Source: Eutypa lata (taxonomy: Eukaryota; Ascomycota; Sordariomycetes; Xylariales; Diatrypaceae). From it: 64,000 nucleotides of DNA. Shown one piece after another: positions 36,259-47,741 of the stretch. Where the stretch lies: assembly GCA_022661535.1 (NCBI GenBank), contig JAKULF010000011.1, positions 1,922,001 to 1,986,000 on the forward strand. The letters are read 5' to 3'. The position numbers were made by a program, and so were the translations under genes. Numbering within the stretch: the stretch's first letter is position 1; every line of letters starts with the position of its first letter. The notes beneath the pieces are model-generated. The model did no database searches, had not been told where the DNA came from, and was given only the letters and a program-made list of their open reading frames with translations.

Positions 36259-38140
36259 ACGAAGAAAATCGAAGAAAGAAAGAAGATGATAAAAAAACTG
36301 ATTACGAAATTGGGGGTTAGGTCTTGTCCGGAGTCTTCATGTCTATATGTCCAAAGGGGTAGTACATTACACCTGTCCATGGGGAGAGTGGTTCTCCCAG
36401 TCCATAATATTAAAACGTGCGTTGGTTTGGTCGGTCGGTCGATCGATCACCCCTAGGCCAGCCTATTCATCTTGCGCGCGCACACTGTGATGTATATACG
36501 AGACAGGTATACTTATAATGTTCATACCGACGAAAGAGACAGGATGGTTGGTTCGCGGATGAATGGCGTTTTGGGTTATCACAGGGACGGGGGCCTTTTC
36601 TTTTTCCAATGAGCGACGACGACGGGATTTACAACTCAACTTACTCGAAATAATACTATAATTAATTCAATATCCTAAGATTCATTTTTGTTTGCTACAT
36701 GTATATATAATACTTCGTACTACATACCTCTCCTATTCCTGTGTCTAATGGGTCTATGAAAATTGAACACGATAACCATATGAGTTTTGTTACTCATCGA
36801 TACCACCGCGGCGGAAGGAGCATTAATTCCGTCTTCAGCAATCGTCATTCAGTCTTGACTCGAAAAGCAGCCCAGTCGTTCTGTCGACCAGCCGCTGCAG
36901 TCTACGTGTTGCGATTTGAGGCAGATGGAAATATTTCGAGTTGGTGAGTTTTGCTCTTGCATCAACCAATATAACGGCTATCATTCCATATCTCCTACTC
37001 GGCAGAATAGGATATTTAAAGCCTTCAAGCTTTCCATCGGAGGAACTAGACGTCCTCTATTAATGCTACCAAGTAATAATCTTAATGATCAGAGATGAGT
37101 TCCATATTTCACACATGTAATGCTGTTCAGCCTAGTCCAATGCATGACCACGGCGATAATTTTTATATCAATTGTTATAATAAACTGAGCAGACCTCACC
37201 TAGTTCCGCGGCACTGCGAATGTACATTAAGCCCTAGACCAGATGGTTGGTAGATACATACTGATTATCCGGCATAGAAGGTTATGTAACCTAGGTACGT
37301 ACATGTAAGCAATCCCCTTCGTTGAGGTTAAGAAAGCAGTGAAGCAGCCTTGGGGAAACACAATCACAGATCCTTGCATTTCACTTGCATTGACAGGCTG
37401 ACAGGGTGAGTTACCCTATGGTTTATATGCAATGTTACCTAGAGAACAGAATATCAAAATGACATGTCACATATTCCTTCGATCATCCTCTTCGTGAGGG
37501 CTAAAAAACCAGTGAACCGGGAGACATACGCACCAATAAGAAAGTGGCAGGCAGGCATGGAATGTGATGTGGTCGAAGCGAATACGTCGAGGTAGACGTG
37601 CTTTTGGTTATATAATCGATCATCCTCTTAGTTAGAGCTAAAAAAGCAGTGAATCGGACGCCGGGAAGCCAATCAGTGTTCCCTTCAAGTTCACCCTTAA
37701 CTATGTAGGTGGAATCGAATGACATCGTGGGGGCACATGTCGTTGGGTCACATAATCTTAATTTAATGTCTCCTAAAGAATAGCGACGTTACGAAGTACT
37801 GGCCCTTATTCATCCATCATCAACTGCAACCCCTTATACTTACTGTCGCTAGGTATTTGTTTGCCTGGAGGCTAGGTGCTTTATCGTATTTCTTGATACT
37901 CCACTACCGTTGTATGTGATTGTTTATAATCATTAGTTTAGGTAGTCTCTACAATTTGATTTATTCACTTTAACAATTATTTCTATAGAGCTTGGTGGTA
38001 TCTAATGTTTCTTATAGATTGTGTTGATTGGTGACTATCCCAACGTAGTAGTAATTAGGAGATCATACCATGACACAACGGTGTCTACTTATCTCATCCC
38101 TACCGTCATTCTAACGTTAGTTAACCTAACCTGACCTAAC
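36259..38140. other. Intergenic, convergent, with diverged tandem repeats
   Basis: Between the 3' ends of SCS7 (+) and the DUF1996 gene (-). Contains three diverged repeat copies (separate entry) and an ACCTAACCTGACCTAACC stretch near 38122..38141. No gene. Confidence 0.5.
37311..37765. repeat. Diverged direct repeats, about 135-175 bp apart, three copies
   Basis: Blocks CTTCGTTGAGGTTAAGAAAG, CTTCGTGAGGGCTAAAAAAC and CTTAGTTAGAGCTAAAAAAG, each followed by CAGTGAA, begin near 37318, 37491 and 37626. The last two copies share GATCATCCTCTT before the block and a ...TTGGxTxATAATC-like end. Decay is by scattered substitutions. Confidence 0.6.
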
Positions 38141-39493
38141 CTAAGCAACCCAAGTCATCTCCTCCCTCTTCGCCGAAGGCACAGCAGCATCAACCTGCAT
38201 GCCACCGGGCAGCTCGTCCAACCAGCCATCGATATCTTCGTTCACGGTAGCCTTGACGATGCACTGGTTTCCGGCCGAGATGCTCTGGCGCTTGAGCTGC
38301 GGGCACGTGATGTAGCAGTCGGTGTCCATGGCCTGCTGGAGCGCGTCCCCCTTCCACCCGAACACGTAGTCGCCGTGGTTGCCGTAGCCCGTCGCGTCGC
38401 CGAAGCTCCACACGAACGGCTGCGACCCGTCCGTCGGCCAGTCTGCCGGGTTGTTGAACGCCCTCGTGTCCCAGATGACTTCGTAGAACAGCTGCGGGAT
38501 CTTCACCGGGTGCGTCGACGGGCAGGGGCCGCCCGACTCGAACGTCCCGCTGCTCGGGTACGCCACGTGGCTGCTGTGGTCTGGGGGGTCGAGCGTCTTG
38601 CCGTCCCAGCACCTGTTTGAGAGGGGAGGGTGGTTAGTTGATAGGTAGAAATTGGAAAATTGGGAAGGATAGGAACAAGGGGGCAGAGTTAAACTAGTGA
38701 GTGGCTGGGTAAGCGAGTAATTAACTTACGTCGGGAAGCGGAGGTTGGCCATGATTCCGTAGGCGCAGGTCTTCTTGGGGAAATCCATGGTCTCGCCAGT
38801 CCTCGTGCCGGGGGTTTCGAGACAAGTGTAGGTGAGCTGTCTGAATTTGGAAGCATCTTGCTGATTGCGGAACATCGGGTCTCCGACGATCATACGGAAG
38901 CCCTAGTTAAGAGAATCGATGTGAGTGATATTGTATTTCATGGACTGACTACGTTCATTGTACCGAAAGAACGGAGGGTGAGAAAGAACTACGTACTGGC
39001 TGGAAGGCAGTAACCTTCTGCTGGTTGTAGGACGGCGTGTAGTACACAGTCATACCACCAGTGGCGCTCTCGAAGCCCTGGTTCGGCATCTGCGGCACAC
39101 GCTTGAAGGTGCCGTTGCGGGCGCGGAAGTAAAGTACCGCGGTCCAGTAGTTGGAGAAGTCGTCGGCGAACTCGCACGTCGTGCATGACGCTGTCGCGGG
39201 AATGTCCATGTCCATGAGCGGCTGGAACGCATTCTGTGATCATATGTGAGCCTTTGAATTACAGAAGAAAATAACAAAAAGCATCCATGGCTACTTATCG
39301 CTATCTATCTGGATAGGGGACGACTTACTCCTCCGACGACCTGGTGCACATGGGGGGATTCAGCAGCTCCCGGGTTCACGAGGGGGTCAAGACGCTCCGT
39401 GACGAGCTGGGAGCAGGAGAAGCGCAGAAGCGCAGAGGCTTCGGGCGCGAAGAGCGCGAGCGCGAGCCCAGCGAGGACGGATCGCTGCTGCAT
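38141..39493 (-). CDS. Secreted DUF1996-domain protein
   Basis: Exons (minus) 39493..39329, 39233..38997, 38902..38730 and 38612..38141 give 348 aa; all introns have GT-AG ends and keep frame. Signal peptide at about residues 1-21 (MQQRSVLAGLALALFAPEAS). The DUF1996 family marks are in order: FSCSQLVTERLDPLVNPGA, HVHQVVGGNAFQ, ASCTTCEFADDFSNYWTAVL, GGMTVYYTPSY, GFRMIVGDPMFRN, TCAYGIMANLRFPTCWDGK, PDHSSHVAYP, CPSTHPVKIPQLFYEV and GDYVFGWKGDALQQAMD. Most cysteines are in positions consistent with disulfides of an extracellular protein. Function is unknown; family members are often joined to WSC carbohydrate-binding domains, which this one lacks. The protein is of usual length and appears intact. 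Confidence 0.9.
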
Positions 39494-41190
39494 CGTGACT
39501 TGAAGTCTATGTGACTGATCTGGCTTGACTTTTTATCACTCGCACTATGAAGGAGATGGAATCGGATCGTCGTCGGCCTTCGTCTTTCGTTCCTGAAGAT
39601 CTTGGATCTCGGGAAAAGAAGATCAGACACAGGGTGGGCTCGACGCCTCATTTTATTTCCTCGCCCTCGTTCGACCCGGAGCCAGCCATTGGCTGACCGG
39701 ATGCACAACTACCGTCGCTCGAACAGGTCGTGATGTCTAATTTTGCACATTCAACCCGGACCCCGGCCGGCATGGGCCATGGGGCATGGGGCGGCCGGCC
39801 AATCACCGCGCGGGATTCCACCCTGTTTTCCCCTTTCGGAACTTAAACATGGGGGTGGGGAACCCCCAGACGGTAGAAGAGGCTGCCCTGGTAAAAATTC
39901 TGGGTGCTGGATATTTAACCGGTTGCTACGTTTCCTGCATTCCCTTGACACGCATTAAGACCTTTTATAGCCTTTTATTATCAAGGCTTTACTTGAATCA
40001 TCTTTTATCCTAGCTAGCATTCCCTTGTCGATCATAGGGTTACTCACGTTTTGTTTAAGCGATCTTCCGGGGTAACCTGATCCCATCTAGAAACTCTATT
40101 TCGGCGAATTCCTACCTATGTATGCATGCATGGTGGATCGGTCAATGGTCAGTTCTTGGATTCCGGATCGTATAGTATGGTTGTGAATAACTTCTGGCGA
40201 CAAGTCTGGATGCCATATAGGGGAAACCGCAAACAAACACGCCTCGCTTAGAAGTCTAGCCAGCAGGGTATACGCCACCATAGGATTGCCAAGCTAGTGT
40301 GATAATAACCGGGCGAATATGCGGGCGGTTAGAGAGGACTGGTGTTTTTATCTGTTTGTGCTTTTGGCCTTGATATTACTGATATTAATGGACCCATACA
40401 ATATGTTCAGCTGATGTTAATTGATTGCCTAGGATTGTAGGCCTCGACTCATGGGAAGCCGTTCATGAACTGTTGCACTCAGGCAGCTTCATATTACCTG
40501 ATACATCTTCGGGTCTTCCCCCTCTTTCACATGTATTCTTCGACAACCTTGTCAATCTTCCTACAAGTAGTAATTAATCTGAATCTTAAATCGGTATCTC
40601 ACAGCACTCTTCATATAATTCCCAGGAAAATTTAGTGCAACATACACAAAAATAGATTCTTTAATATGTACAGATCATAAATATAACTCTACAGGCAATG
40701 CGGAGAACTTAGTGCATAACGACGTCCAGAAGACAAGTAAACAACAGTAGTTAGCGGAAATCACCAGCGTGCTTAACTATCACGTACAGACTGAGCAGAT
40801 AGAGCGTAGTATGGCTTGTGAAGCTATATGTAGGGCATATAGCAAAATAGCGATAAGTGTCTGAGGAGCTCTAGGACTAAGGGTGGGCGGTTACGACGTT
40901 CTATATATAATATAGGGTTTCGGAAATAGGATTATCCTGCTCCACAGGCTTAGGATGCTGCTCTGAGTGCAATATTAACACAGCTTCGAAGTCGGTGAAT
41001 ATACTAATTATAATATGCGAACAAGTCTCCATATCTGGGCTCTGAAAATAACTGCTAGTTCTTACATTTATTATATGGAGAAATACAGTGTTATAAGCTT
41101 CGCTATAGAGGTGGTGGCTAGACAATAAGGATATTCGAGGATAAGAGGATGCTCTCGGTGTGGCATCGGAGATATTTCAACACGAGTATT
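39494..41190. other. Intergenic
   Basis: No gene recognised. It leads into the AT-rich block. Confidence 0.5.
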
Positions 41191-42190
41191 GTCTTTTTTA
41201 AGTTAAATATCTTATATGTTTACGCCCTTTATAACAAGGTTTAAAACAATTAAATTTAATTAATATTAATATATTATCATTTTATATTAATTAATATTAT
41301 TAATATAATTAATATATATATTTATTAATAAATTATATATATAAATTTATTAAAATTATAATTATCGTTAATATAAACTTAATTTTTAATATTTTAATTA
41401 AATTTATTACATTTAATTAAAATAACGTATTAATTAATATATATTAATTAATGCATTAATATTATTAAATTATTTTAAACTTTATTTTATAATATTTTCT
41501 TTTAATTATAAAATTATACAATATTTATTTATAATTAAAAATAAATATTTACGTAAAAATATAAAAAAACTTTTTTAAAATTAAAGTTAAAGTTATATTT
41601 AAAGTTTAAATTATATTATTATTTATTAATTATTTAAAATGCTTAATTAAGCGCTTTTTAAACTTTATATAAATTACTTTAATAATTTAATTTACTTTTT
41701 ATTAATAATTATTTTTTAAAAAATTTAAAGAAAATTAAAAAAAAAAATAAAGTTATAAATTATTTATATTTTTTTATTTTTTATTTTATTAATATATAAA
41801 TTAATAATAATATTAAAAAACGAAAATTTTAATTTAATTAATTATTTAATTTAATTTATTTAATTAAATAAAAACTTTTTTAATTAACGTTTTTTTAATA
41901 ATTAATATATATATATATATTCGTAAATATATAATTAAAAATTACTTAAAAAATATTATTATAAAATTATTTATATTATTTTTTATAAATATTATAAACT
42001 TTTAAAATTATTATAATATTTTATTAATATAATAAATTTTTATATAAAAAGATTAAAAGCTTTATTTTTTTTTAAATTAATTATCAACTTAATCTTTTTA
42101 ATATATTTAATTATGTTAATTAATAAATAATTTCGAAATAATTAAAAACAAGTAATTTTTTAATTGTTCTTGTTTTTGATAAGTAATTCG
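41191..42190. repeat. AT-rich block, probably RIP-degraded repeat
   Basis: About 1 kb made almost wholly of A and T (TTAATTAATATT, TTTTAAAATT and similar), with abrupt edges against ordinary sequence. No terminal repeats, coding trace or RNA was found. TpA dominance and near absence of CpA/TpG fit RIP in ascomycetes. A mitochondrial insert is less likely because no mitochondrial gene fragment is readable. Confidence 0.7.
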
Positions 42191-42282
42191 ATTTGGCTTT
42201 TTTGATTTGCTTGGTGCCACCGCTGATATAGGCCTAGGTCAAATTCAGTCACCACACCCTTAAAAATACTCGCTTACAAGAC

Positions 42283-44050
42283 ATGAGGCTCCTAAATACT
42301 GAAAATTACCACCTTCAGGAATTTACTTCGGAGCTGGAGACGCCAGGTTACGCCATCTTCAGCCATACCTGGGAGGATGAAGAGGTTCTTTTCGATGACC
42401 TGGAGGACTTATCGAGAGCAGGGACAAATAAGGGTTACAAAAAGTTCTCGTCATTCTGCAGGCAAGCACGGCAAGATGGATACACATGGGTCTGGATCGA
42501 CAACTGTTGTATAGATAAGGGCAGCAGCTGAACTCTCCGAAGCTATCAATTCGATGTTTAGGTGGTATGAATACTCTCAAGTCTGCTACACCTATCTAGC
42601 GGATGCAGCAGGCGACAAGATAGAGGAGAACTGCAGGTGGTTTTTTAGGGGATGGACGCTGCAGGAGCTAATCGCGCCTTCCGAGGTCCTCTTCTATAAC
42701 CGAGACTGGCGCTTCTTGGGTCGCAAGACAGGTCTCGCAGCCGAACTAGCCGAAATTACAACCATTAGTATTGATCTGCTATCATATAGTTTTGAAGACG
42801 TGGGTGTTTCAATGCGAGATGCCCTGAATTCCTTTTCTGTCGCTACTCGGATGGCCTGGGCTTCAATGCGAACAACGACACGTGTAGAAGACGCTGCATA
42901 CTCCCTTGTGGGCATTTTTGAGGTGAACATGCCGCTACTGTACGGAGAGGGAGCGAACTCGTTTCAACGACTCCAGCAAGAAATCATCAACATATCTGAT
43001 GATACGTCAATACTCGCATTCACTGCCAATACTTTCAATGGGTTCCTCCTTGCGAGCCACCCAAGCGACTTCAAAGATATTCTGCTTAATGTCCACAATA
43101 TTGCAGGCGGCAAGTCCAGCATAAGCCTGGGAAAATCGGAAATCAATATCAACATATTGTTATGTCCTGCAAATAACCCGCAAGATCCCAATACGCCTTT
43201 TTATGCAATTTTCGACTGCTGTTTTGAAAAGGACTACTTGGCGAGACCAGCTATTCTTTTAAAGAAAATACAGAAGAACCCCTAACGGTTTACGCGTCTC
43301 TATTACTCCGCATTATACTGTATCAGCAGAAACCAAGATCGTCCAAAGGTGACCAACCCGACATACAGTAGCAAAAAGTATCATGCAACTGATGATTATA
43401 GTGAGTGACTATTCTCCAACTTATAATTCAGCATCATGCTTACTGTCTAGTACCCTATGCGTCACTAGAGCAAGCAAAACGTGAGAGGATAACTATCACG
43501 CCTGACCAGTATATGGATGGTTATCAAACCACGCTGCCGGGTATTAAGCTGAATCACAGGATTCTTCATGGTCTGCAAGAATATAGGGTGGAAAGGACTC
43601 TACCACGTCTTGTGGGGGGCACCGGCATCGATATTTTCCACACACACGCGCGCGGACTAGTAACTCTCGTCGGGCCCTCGGATAACCGCTTGATCGTCCT
43701 ATGGGGCAAGCAGGCCATGGAGCATGAAGGTGATCTGCACGACACGCTCCCATTTCCCTGGTGCCAGATCTGGACGCCGCTGCAGATCAAGGAACTGGTC
43801 GACCCCATACTTTTCGATGCATGGGCACACTATCTCAAGTTCTCTTTTACGGACCAGCTTCCTAAAAATGGTACATGGAGCATGGAGTAAACGCGTAGGC
43901 GACCTACATTCCCACGACACGGTCACGGTACAGGCACCAGACGGTTCATCCCATACCGTTACGGCCCACATCTCGCGCCTTGTGTTCCTGGGTCGAGTTC
44001 TCTTCGAGCTCGATATTATAGTCGGGGCTGTTGAATCCCTAGTTTCCTAA
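42283..44050 (+). pseudogene. HET-domain gene of the HET-E/HET-D type, frameshifted
   Basis: Starts MRLLNTENYHLQEFTSELET and YAIFSHTWEDEEVLFDDL, the usual opening of this HET subfamily, then YTWVWIDNCCIDKGSS, where the frame ends at a TGA (42529..42531). The sequence continues in the next frame as AELSEAINSMFRWYEYSQVC, YLADA, WFFRGWTLQELIAPSEVLFY and EDAAYSLVGIFEVNMPLLYG, so the HET core is whole apart from a net 2-base loss beside GGCAGCAGCTGAA. A second break lies near 43285 (stop after LLKKIQKNP), and a third region (43405..44050) runs in two more frames (YRVERTLPRLVGGTGIDIF, then DTVTVQAPDGSSHTVT). This is non-functional in this assembly. It lies directly after the AT-rich block. Confidence 0.85.
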
Positions 44051-45005
44051 CTCACAGTTGTGAGCGAACACATGTACTTGTCATGTGTTGTGTGCGGATC
44101 AGAGTGACAAGATGACAACCCCCTTATATTGAACAGTCTGAAGCCTAACCTTCTGGGTTTCCTAGGAAGGTGACGACCCTAAAGACCTGTATATATACCC
44201 CGCAAACGGTGATTATACTAAACACCGCTCGTCACCTGACAGTACTCCAACGGAGATCAGTAGCACCCGGAGACCACCGACGTGAAACCCGAGTTTTGGT
44301 CATTGTCCAACATAGTATTATAATCCTGAACGAAGCTTTGCGGCTGAGGTGGTATAGTGGCTGTCTAGTCGTTTTTCTTATGGAAGGCATGTAGGGTTTT
44401 TTTCGAGCGAATACCGATGTTTCTTAAATTTTAGATTTTCTCTCATTTCGGTGCTTTCATATTGGGCTATAAGAGAATATCTAGAAAAATAGGATCGAAG
44501 ACGACGAACGAGCCACGCCGTCGAAGGCAGTGCGCAATATATTGCAGACCTGTGATATTCGAGGCTACATGATGCCACAGAAAGGCAAGTGCAGCTATAG
44601 ATGCGTTAATACTACCAAAGCATTTCCTCCTCCAACAGCTGCAGCCGTTGTCGTACCTTTGACCTCGTTTCTCTCGCAGGCCCTGATAATCTCCGGGTTC
44701 GCGGCGCGCGCTAGCACCTGTCAGAGCGTGAGACAAACTACGTAGCCGTACAAACAGCAACTATACAGAGGTAGCAGAAGCTATACGACGGTTGTAACCT
44801 ACAGCTTACAGACCTACAGCTGTCTATACGTAGCTACAGTAGCTACAATTTGACGACTAGCAAATCGAATTTCTTGATTACCTAAATAAGAAAGTAACTT
44901 CATATACGCATAACGATCTTTAAGTATATGGGCCGTTACGTACATATTAGGTTATTCTTTTTATTTAGAAAATAAACTTAAAGAAGATTTGTGCCGGAAA
45001 AGATT
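44051..45005. other. Intergenic
   Basis: No gene recognised between the HET and FPGS pseudogenes. Confidence 0.5.
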
Positions 45006-46668
45006 TCAACATAATGACCCTTCCCCTTTATTCCAGTCATACATTTCTACGTAAAAATGAGGCCATGGTTCTAATACTACTGCAGACATTGCAAAGTGGC
45101 GCCAATGGCATGGATGCTTCCTGTAACGAGGACTTGTAAATGACCTTCTCCTGGTCTCAGCCTTTTTGACTGTTTCTACAGCGCCTTCTATTGTTTGTTC
45201 TAGTTGAATTCGAGACTCCGGTTTGTATTTCCGCCAAACTTCAGCAAAGTCTGAAGGTAGCCCTCCTCCTGGCGGCTTTCGGCGTATGGAGTAGGCTGCA
45301 AATATCGCGTGTTGAATGTCGGTCAACTGAAGTGAGGGGGCTAGAGCCTCTACCACAGCAACGGAATCTCGCTGGTTAGAATTCTGGGCAAAGATTACAA
45401 TTCGTACTGACGAAGACACACTGAGATGTTAGCACATTATCGAGGACATATCAGGAGAAGTGTGCTGTCTTACCTTGATAGTCTCGACGCATCAATGAAC
45501 CAGTCGGCGACCTGTGTAACGCTCAATTCGTTATGAGCACCACCCAGGAACCAATCTATGTATTTCTCGGCAATATGCTGGAATATCCCAGGCCAGGAAA
45601 ACTAACTGACTGCCTTGACGATATCTTCAGGCAATATTGGGTCTAATGCGGTACCTCTCCTAATCTTCACTTGTTCAAGGAATAAGCGAATGCAAGTCAA
45701 TGCTAGAGATGCGTTGTCACGTTGGACATCAGGCGCCAGCTGCATCATATCTTTAGGAAGGCAGGCTAAGTCTTCGGGTCGAGTGAAATGGAGTGTAACC
45801 CCTTTGTCGGATGCCCGAGACTCCAACAACGTTGGCTTCTTGTTGAGCCGATACGGCCACGGAACCAGCCTTGAATATCCCAGACTTATGCCACGCGATA
45901 TTCCTTGTTGTTGGGCCCAGCTGCTTCGCATTGTCCATCCCGATCGAGGTTATAACCGTGGCTATAGGCCCTTCGATCACGTTCGTGGCGTCATACTCGC
46001 CACCGTGATGTGTCTCGATCACGGCTGCCCCTACGCCCTCGTGGATGAAGATATGTATGGCGAGGATAGCAAAGAGCTGTAAGTATCGTGGCGGATCGTC
46101 GTGCAATACGTCCTAGACTTCGAAAAAGTACTTGGCAAAAACGTCCCTTGGGAGAGTCTGAAAGTTGATCCTTATCCTTTCCTCGGGTATGAGAAATGAG
46201 GCGAGGTGTATAATCCCGTCTTAGCAGGAAACCCTGTTCGCTGGCCGTACGATCGTAGAAATGACTCCGCGAATGCGGAAGTGCCCCCTTTACCCTTAGT
46301 ACCCGCGACGTGAATGATGTTGAGGTTGTTGATATCCGCGGCCTACTTTGAATAAATATAAGGGGCCCCACAACTTGTATTAATGTTATAATAGGTGACT
46401 AACTGAGTGTCCTAGTTTGCCCAGCCATTCCTTCATCCCAACTATACTCGGAATTCCCCTTACATCCAACTGGCCCTTGTTATCGGGGATTTTGCGCAGG
46501 GCACCTTGCTCAAACGCTCTGATGGTTGGTCGGTGTAGACGCCGTCTCGATTCTAGTATCTTGATGGCATCCTGTCATGGAGTAATTCAGCATGGGATAC
46601 AACCGTCGCGCCCGATAGAGATTGAGAATTACCTCATAAGTTCGCCCGACTAGCCGTGGGAGTGGCAT
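45006..46668 (-). pseudogene. Folylpolyglutamate synthase (FPGS) paralogue, broken
   Basis: Read on the minus strand. Exon from ATG at 46668 (RTYE), intron 46632..46572, exon to 46404 (ending MKEWLGKLGHS), intron to 46343, exon from 46342 with [16 protein letters not shown], the ATP-binding P-loop of FPGS, and [14 protein letters not shown]. Then a 2-base insertion near 46194 shifts frame to [20 protein letters not shown], and a TAG (46115..46113) replaces the expected Trp of FFEVWD. The text goes on as VGAAVIETHHGGEYDATNVI (the folate-synthase THHGG motif), a shift near 45842, VQRDNASLALTCIRLFL, another TAG at 45604..45602 before FSWPGIFQHIAEKY and GGAHNELSV, and further frame changes to the end. 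FPGS adds glutamates to folate. Because it is disrupted and lies in the degenerate island, this is presumably a second copy; the functional gene should lie elsewhere in the genome. Confidence 0.87.
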
Positions 46669-47439
46669 GATACTGGTTATTTCAGTGTCTAGGTTCCAAT
46701 GTGGTAAGATTGTATCGAAGTCGTTATAGCGGCGGCAGCAGCGGCGGTGGCGTATGCGGCGACAGGCAGTGTGTAATACTATGAGTACTATCAAGATCTG
46801 GTCTAGAAACCTCAATTTACCAGGTGATTTGTTCTATATGTGTCTGTATGGAAGTATGTATTGGGAGATTATAAGCCCTATGTATGAAGTAGTAGAGACT
46901 AGAGCAAACCCGATAATGAGGTAGTAGTAGGTATACCCAGGCTAGTAAGTATAGGCGTCAATCAGCAAGACACAACAAGATGAGACCAAAGTGTCTAAAG
47001 CCGACCCATGTTTGTGCGAGAGATCACATCAGACAGAAGTGTGTACGAAATTATCGCAATGCAGAAGTCCGATGGCGTATAGCGGGAGGGCAGCGTCCTA
47101 TCCGGTTGGTGATCGCTCTCGGCTGTAAATTATCCATGGTCGAACAAAGGCTCTCATCATTCCAGGCGGGACAGAAACATCCAACTTTCCGTGCAGCGTT
47201 TCTAATTTAAGTAAGGGTACCGATCAACGGGTTCTCCTTCAACAAAGAGCTCTCGCGAGGGGAAAATACCTATTCACAAACTAGGGCCGTGTGGTGTACG
47301 ACGGCAGCTGATCGAAATATTAGGCAAGGTAATTGCAAGCCGTGACTTCCCAATGCTATCATCAATACATTAGAGGATGAGCTCTCCGACATGGGCTTCA
47401 GAGAAATAACTGAAGAAGAACTTTTGTGTTTGCGAATGA
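46669..47439. other. Intergenic
   Basis: No gene recognised. A fragment ELSDMGFREITEEELLC near 47.37-47.43 kb may belong to the HET relic that follows. Confidence 0.4.
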
Positions 47440-47741
47440 CTGATTATTGCTTTGAAATACGGCGTATGCCAAAGAAATAGAAGGCCAGTCACTGTGAATT
47501 ATAATGGATTATTCGAGTTTAGGCATTCTGAGATGCAACTAGGGGATTCAATGTGCCATCTTCTTATATTCTTCGTAGTGAGCCCAAGAATTCTTTTAGA
47601 CTTATCCGTGAGTGCTATATACATGAAACTATGGATGACGAGGCCACGGAAAGGCAATTACCTAGGTATCTATACGGCAAACATTTTAAAACGGCTAGAA
47701 GAGCCTACTTGAACTATACACTTGAATGCCCTGCCCAGTAA
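47440..47741 (+). pseudogene. HET-protein C-terminal fragment next to the TIR element
   Basis: Two overlapping frames read RRPVTVNYNGLFEF, EMQLGDSMCHLL and then, after a shift, VPSSYILRSEPKNSFRLIRE followed by CYIHETMDDEATE. This matches the usual tail of HET proteins (GLxP, GDxVCVLL, VPYVLR, FRLIGECYVHGIMDGEA). No HET core precedes it. The fragment's last stop codon, TAA at 47739..47741, is formed by the TA target site plus the first base of the transposon. Confidence 0.65.

Noticed and set aside
41191..42190. Mitochondrial DNA insertion in the AT-rich block
   Set aside because: No mitochondrial coding or RNA fragment is readable; composition fits RIP decay.
44340..44425. tRNA-like start (GGTGGTATAGTGGCTG) followed by TTTTTTCGAGCGAATACC
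   Set aside because: The T-arm is interrupted and no acceptor stem pairs, so it is not a tRNA gene.
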